Source: Cryptomeria japonica (lineage: Eukaryota > Streptophyta > Pinopsida > Cupressales > Cupressaceae). From it: DNA of 64,000 nucleotides. A program made the position numbers and the translations under genes. The notes beneath the pieces were generated by a model that saw nothing but the letters and a program-made list of their open reading frames with translations, was not told where the DNA came from and did not search any database. Location of the stretch: NCBI RefSeq assembly GCF_030272615.1, contig NC_081409.1, positions 653,946,468 through 654,010,467 on the forward strand, in the 5' to 3' direction. Positions 59,056 through 64,000 of this stretch are shown here, piece by piece. Each line of letters begins with the position of its first letter. The stretch's first letter is position 1.

Positions 59056-59492
59056 AATGTTATGTTCTACATATTTGACACTGTCCTAATGATGCTGCAC
59101 TGAAAATCATTCTTTGATATACCCAGATTCTATATAATTTCGAAACCCTTTGTGCATTTTGCAATTATCAGATATAATGGTTGTTATCACTTATAATTGT
59201 GTTCAACTGAACTTCTGTGCTAAATTCAAATCTCTTTATATTTGCTCTACCTAACAACTTTCACTGTGCAAATCACTTATGGCACCAAAAAAATATGCAA
59301 TATTACATTTGAGTCAATGCACCCTAGGAAACACTTAAGGGACTGGTCACCAAAGTGGACACTAAAACATAAGGCAAAGATAGCAAAGTATGTTATCTTT
59401 GATCTCAACAATCAGATTTTAAAATTTTAATAAAGTATAGTTAATTGTGTAGTTATGGAGATTTTGAACAGATTTTCTTATACTAAACCTTT

Positions 59493-59866
59493 GATTTAGA
59501 TTCCCTAAATGGTACTGCTCAAGACACTAACTTGGAGATTTTAGTGCTTCTGGATGTGGATAATCTAGCCTGGAGTTTCAGAAAAATATCCGAATTGCCT
59601 ACACCTAGTACTTCTTATGGCGATTGGGAGGATCCCACTTGTGAAATCAGACGAAACTTTGTTGGTCAGTACAAAATATTCTTTGCAAATAATTGCAACC
59701 TTGTTCATACCCCAGTTCAGCTATAATTTCTAACCATTAAAATTACAGGGCATTACTTGAGCTCATTAGCAATGTCATCGGTTGCCACCCACAACGAGAC
59801 AATCTACCAAATGATGACAACTTTGATGTTTGCTCTTCATGAATGCCAGAAACCAATTATTGCAGT
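59493..59866 (+). pseudogene. GH127 (DUF1680) fragment, copy B
   Basis: It has the same two exons as copy A: the first ends FVG, followed by an intron with GTCAGT donor and TTACAG acceptor (about 59665-59749). Exon 2 has GHYLSSLAMSSVATHNETIY and keeps Gln where copy A has a stop. The frame then runs into ALHECQKPIIAV and straight into PPR-flanking sequence, because the stretch corresponding to 34554-38885 is absent. The catalytic region is missing. Confidence 0.7.
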
Positions 59867-60340
59867 TACAATTTTGAAGATGGAACCTATAAGAAAGGGT
59901 TTGAGTGATATGTGTTGTCTTTCAACCAAATGCCTTGGTAGACATGTAAACAAAATTTGAAACTACAAACAAGGCATGTCAACCGTTTGACATAATGCCT
60001 CAAAGAGATGTCATCTCCTGGAATGGAATGACTGCAAGATATGCACAAAATAGATTTGTTGAAAAAGCTTTAGAAACTTCCAGCCAAATATAATTGGAAG
60101 CGTAAAGCTAAATTCGAAAACCTTTACCAAGATCCTCCCTGTGTCTAAAATGGGAGAGCTTTGGAACATGGTATAGACATCCATCAAAGTAAGATGGAAG
60201 AGGGATATTTAACAGAAATGATAGTTTGAAATGATCTATAGACAGGCACGCAACATATGGAAGCATAGGCGCACTTACTGTGTTCGACATAATACCTCTA
60301 AGAAATGTGATCTGATGGAACGTCATGATTGCATGATACA
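59867..60340 (+). pseudogene. PLS-class PPR protein fragment, copy B
   Basis: This is the counterpart of 38885-39365. It reads RDVISWNGMTARYAQNRFVE at about 60005-60065 and the later ILP, IDIHQSKMEEGY and FD-IPLRNV segments with shifts. It is fused directly behind the GH127 fragment with no intervening sequence. Confidence 0.65.
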
Positions 60341-60950
60341 TGGACAACATAAATTTAAAAAAAATTGAAAGAAAGAAATAGTAAAGTTTAAAGCCCTATA
60401 CCCTCTTGAGATGGAAGATGTGGAATTTTTTTTACTGAATTATACAGATAGTTGAACATAGCTTGAAAAACAATTAGGGTATTAAAAACAATTACCGTTA
60501 GCTAGAAGCAATCATGTCAAGAAAGGCCGACAAGAAAAAGCCTGCAGACCTCTCGATCATAATACTTGTGATTGACTTCCTTAAAAATAGCCCTTACAAT
60601 TTGCACCCATTAAAGGGAAGCTAATCTTAGCCAAATCCTCATTATCGCCTACAATTAGCTGCCCATTGTCATTGGAAAATCTTGGCTTCTTCTTCTACAG
60701 ATTGAATAGCTTGTAGTACTCTCCTCTTGCTTACCATCAGATTTGCTCTTCTAGAATGGGAATTGGTTCCCATGATCTCCTTTGATTAGCGAAATCAGCT
60801 TCTCCCCCTGTTCTTTGCTCAATAGCCTCTGAATATGTCCTCTTTTAGTCTGATTCTAGAATTATCGCCACCTCAGAGTAACATGCAAACAATACTCGAA
60901 CCCTAACCACCAACTAGAAACTACAGTCTACAGAGATTCTTAGAAATTTA

Positions 60951-62558
60951 GGGCAATGGCTAAGCAGGGGCCAAAATGGCCCGCCCATGCCATGCCTTCC
61001 CTTCTCCATGCCCCCATGCCATGACGCCACCGTCCAATCAAACTGTCCCGTCAAAAGCTCCCTCCCCAAAATTCGTACTGTTCAATCAAATGTGCGGGCT
61101 ACTCCATGCCTTGAAAAGGGTGGAAGTTTTTTTTTTATTTGTTCATTTTTATATGAAGTTTTTTATATATTTATATTATTATTTTTATTTTTATTTTAAT
61201 ATGAATTTTTAAATGTGTATATAATGTATTATTTAATATTTTTTCATAAATATGATATAAAATTAAATATGCATAATTAAAAAATATAAAAATATGTGTA
61301 ATTTAGTTAAATATTTTTAACTAACTTAGTTATTTAATTTCTTTTATTTTTAGTTTTAGTAAATTTTTTGATATTTTTTAACTTAAATATGTGTAACTTA
61401 GTTACTTAAATATTTGTAACTAAGTAACAAAGTAAATTTAATTTAAAAATAAAAGTAAAAAAGTTGTAATTAAGCAAAAATTTGTGTAACTAATATAAAA
61501 ATTTAACACATATTAAAAAAATTATTAATATAACTTAAAAATAAAAGTAAAATATAGTTAAAAAGCAGCTTTAAAAAATATAAAAAATATGTGTAACTTA
61601 GTTAAATATTTTTAACTAACTTAATTACTTAGTTCCTTTTATTTTTAGTTTTAGTAAATTTTTTGATATTTTTAAATTTTTATATGTGTAACTTAGTTAC
61701 TTAAATATTTTTACCTATGTAACTTAGTTACTTTTATTTTTACGTTTAGTTATATATTATGGATGTTAAAATTTTACATTACTTACACATATTTTATTTT
61801 TATTTTTAAGTTATATTAAAATTTATTTTTAATATATAAGTTAAATTTGTATATTAGTTACACATATTTTTACTTTTATTTTTAAATGAAAAAATATCAA
61901 AAACATGTGTAAGTTAATATTTTATCTTAAATATTTTTAGCTAAATAACTTAGTTACTTTTATTTTTACTTTTAGTAAATTTTTTTGATATTTTTTAACT
62001 TAAATATGTTTAACTTAATTACTTTACTATAATATTTTTAACTAAGAAACTTAGTTAATTACTTTTATTTTTAGTATTAGTAAATTTGATAATATTTTTT
62101 AACTTAAATATGTATAACTTAGTTAAAAATATTTCAATTAAAAATAAAATATTATTTACCTATTTATATGTATGTACAAAATTAAAAAATAATATTATTA
62201 AAATTTCTATATAATACATATATCTTAAAATCATCAATTACATATTATATATATTATAATATGATTTTTATTAAAATAAATAGAAATAAAAAATAAAAAA
62301 GCATATAACTTATTATTAAAAATCTAAATATATAATCAACTATTAATTTATTATATTACTAATTGGAACTTTTAAATATATATATATAATAAATTAAAAA
62401 CATATTAAAATAAGTGGAGGCTGCACGACAGTATGAATTTTAGGGGTAGAGCTTATGACGAGACAGTTTGATTGGACGGTGGTGTCATGGCATGGGGGCA
62501 TGGAGAAAGGAAGGCATGGCATGGGGCGGGCCGTTTTGTCCCCTACATAGCCATTGCC
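60951..62558. mobile_element. Non-autonomous TIR element (Mutator-like or hAT), 1.6 kb, copy B only
   Basis: The ends are inverted repeats of about 130 bases (60952-61082 and 62427-62558), GC-rich, starting GGCAATGGCTA and containing CCATGCCATGCC and GTCCAATCAAACTGTC. The two arms are about 88-90% alike. The imperfect target duplication GAAATTTA / AAAATCTA flanks it. Copy A has the empty site (AGAAATTTACACCGCC). The core is extremely AT-rich, with recurring TGTGTAACTTAGTTACTTAAATATTT and its complement, and has no gene. Long inverted repeats favour a Mutator-like origin; the 8-base duplication would also fit hAT. Confidence 0.85.
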
Positions 62559-64000
62559 AAAATCTACACCGCCCAGTCCAGCGTCCTACAGAAATGGCAA
62601 TCCCAAGATTTTGGTTTTCGCACCCTTCCTCTATATTTGTGTGTTGTCTTGCATTGAATCTTGGAATGCCTTGCATCCTCCAACAAGACCCTGCCAAAAC
62701 ACACATGTAACAGACAACGGCTAAAGCCCGATCACATTTGTAGGGAATATTGAATTGAAGTTTTGCAAAGGAAAAACTAAGTGATGTTATTGGCTATGCA
62801 AAACATGTTTAAATAACAATTTAAAGCAAACCCTCGCCAATAGTTCCATGGGGGCAGGAACTCATAAAGGTTTGTTTTGGATGTTTTTGAAGTATTTTCT
62901 ACTATAATAAGTTGTTTCTATTGTTGTGCATGTCAATTATGCTTTTAAAAAGAAGTCTCTATCATATCCCAAACAAAGAAGAAAAGGTATTGCTACCATT
63001 ACAAATCATGGTAAATTCATCAATTGTAGTTTATAAAGTGTGGCAGGGAAGTAGAAATTCCACCATATGCACCTCCTTGAAGGGAGAGTTTATAGTCAAT
63101 TAATTAGTCACTAGTCCAACATCAAAGGAGATCGTGCATTTCAAAAGCATCATAGAAAATGTTTTAAATGGCTAACTAATAATTTTAATTGGAGATTTTG
63201 TTTTTTCTATAATCTATAAAGAGAGATAAACATCATTGTAAATTCATATATTTTATTGTTATTTTTAATAGTTCTAGAAAAAAATTGTTATGTACAATAG
63301 GAATTATTTTATAAAGAAAATCAAATTCCAGTATAACTATTTTGTTGGGAATTTCACTATATTACATAAATTAATAAAAGAACTTAACTTCTTTAAATTT
63401 TTCTACATTTGTGTAGTGAAGTTCTTCTTTTCATATATCTTGTATGTTGATTATTTGAATAAGTTATTGAAATAATATATTAAATTTGTATGTAAAATAT
63501 AGTAATTTGATTTGTTAATTTCTATTTCACACATAAATTTTCAATAAATCTTTCATCTGTATTATAATTGGTTGAGTTTAAAATCATCATATAATATTCT
63601 GAGATGATATTTTTCAAATTTATGTAATAAAAGATTGAAATCTAAATATTGAACTTAAATATTGAACTTACTCTCTTTAGTTTCTCTCTCATAATTCCAA
63701 TTGTCTTTTTAGTTTTTTATAAACTGAAAGAATAGGATTATACTATAGATTTATCAAATCAAAAAATATAAAAATATAATATAAATATGAAACAATTTAA
63801 TAGAATTGAAGAATTACTTTCATATTAATCAAAATCTCAAATCAGCAAAGACCCCTTCAACAAATAGATCACATTGACAAGCTAAGTTTATCTAATATAG
63901 ATTTTGGCCCATTTGTTAAGACCTTGAAGGTAACTAAACAAATAAATTAAATTGTCATTTTAGGAGAGGTAGGGTGACTTCATTCCAATCCAATTTTCAT
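62559..64000 (+). repeat. Copy B right part and end block (beta)
   Basis: After the TIR element the sequence resumes as in copy A (ACACCGCCCAGTCCAGCGTCC). It jumps at about 62912 to the equivalent of 44112 and follows the beta block to the window end. Short frames here are chance; no gene is seen. Confidence 0.7.

Larger units (their letters stand above)
50790..64000 (+). repeat. Copy B of the tandem segmental duplication
   Basis: This 13.2-kb stretch is collinear with 20426-45100 of copy A once private insertions are removed. Correspondences: 50792-51742 with 20426-21369; 51738-59865 with 26741-34553; 59867-60950 with 38886-39972; 62559-62912 with 39973-40320; 62913-64000 with 44112-45500. 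Divergence by eye is about 6-7% in the alpha block and about 2-4% around 31-32 kb versus 56-57 kb. The window ends inside the copy. Confidence 0.9.

Overview
This is a nuclear plant window with no intact host gene that I can recognise. It is AT-rich and built from old, nested and broken transposable elements. Between them lie fragments of plant genes: plant mobile domain, GH127 glycosidase, PLS-class PPR and possibly LysM receptor. The element types (Ty1/copia with coiled-coil gag, Ty3/gypsy, a BED/DUF659 hAT, an L1-type LINE), the tRNA-iMet primer sites and the slow-decay look suggest a seed plant with a very large genome. A conifer is most likely, but that is an inference.

Layout. 1-2.8 kb: 5' part of a Ty3/gypsy element on the minus strand (protease start, gag, primer site, LTR). 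2.8-3.74 kb: minus-strand plant-mobile-domain pseudogene, followed by an ATGCTAAA-rich repeat. 5.27-12.70 kb: a minus-strand Ty1/copia element (Copia-1) whose gag-pol frame is broken only by TAG codons. Its 3' LTR is a chimera with the LTR of the next element. 12.70-18.68 kb: a second minus-strand LTR element (element B) with a coiled-coil, multi-zinc-knuckle gag and a large unknown ORF, but no visible pol. Copia-1 interrupts it. 18.7-19.9 kb: nothing identified.

19.9-64 kb is a tandem segmental duplication. Copy A runs from about 20.4 to 46 kb and copy B from about 50.8 kb to beyond the window end. Each copy carries the same order: an AT-rich start block, an inverted duplication of an acidic-repeat gene, acidic/lysine-rich fragments, a 162-codon open frame, a LysM-like fragment, a GH127 fragment, a PPR fragment, and a second AT-rich block. 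Insertions private to one copy can be read against the other. Copy A has a Ty1/copia element (Copia-2, 21,370-26,740, TSD AGATG), an apparently intact hAT element (34,635-38,831, TSD GGAAAAAC) and a 3.8-kb segment of unknown type. Copy B has a 1.6-kb terminal-inverted-repeat element (60,951-62,558). Between the copies lie a 1.67-kb solo LTR (TSD CTCTA), an inverted fragment of the acidic gene, an unidentified Arg/Gly-tailed coding relic and a 5'-truncated LINE.

The only gene that looks capable of making a full protein is the hAT transposase (35,043-37,440, minus). It has three exons whose joined length is in frame (727 residues), and its element has both ends and an 8-bp target duplication. 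Nothing here looks like a prokaryotic-style system, an RNA gene or a CRISPR array. The most notable items are the intact hAT with subterminal repeat arrays, the pol-less element B, the CAG-to-TAG decay pattern of Copia-1, and the inverted acidic-repeat locus.
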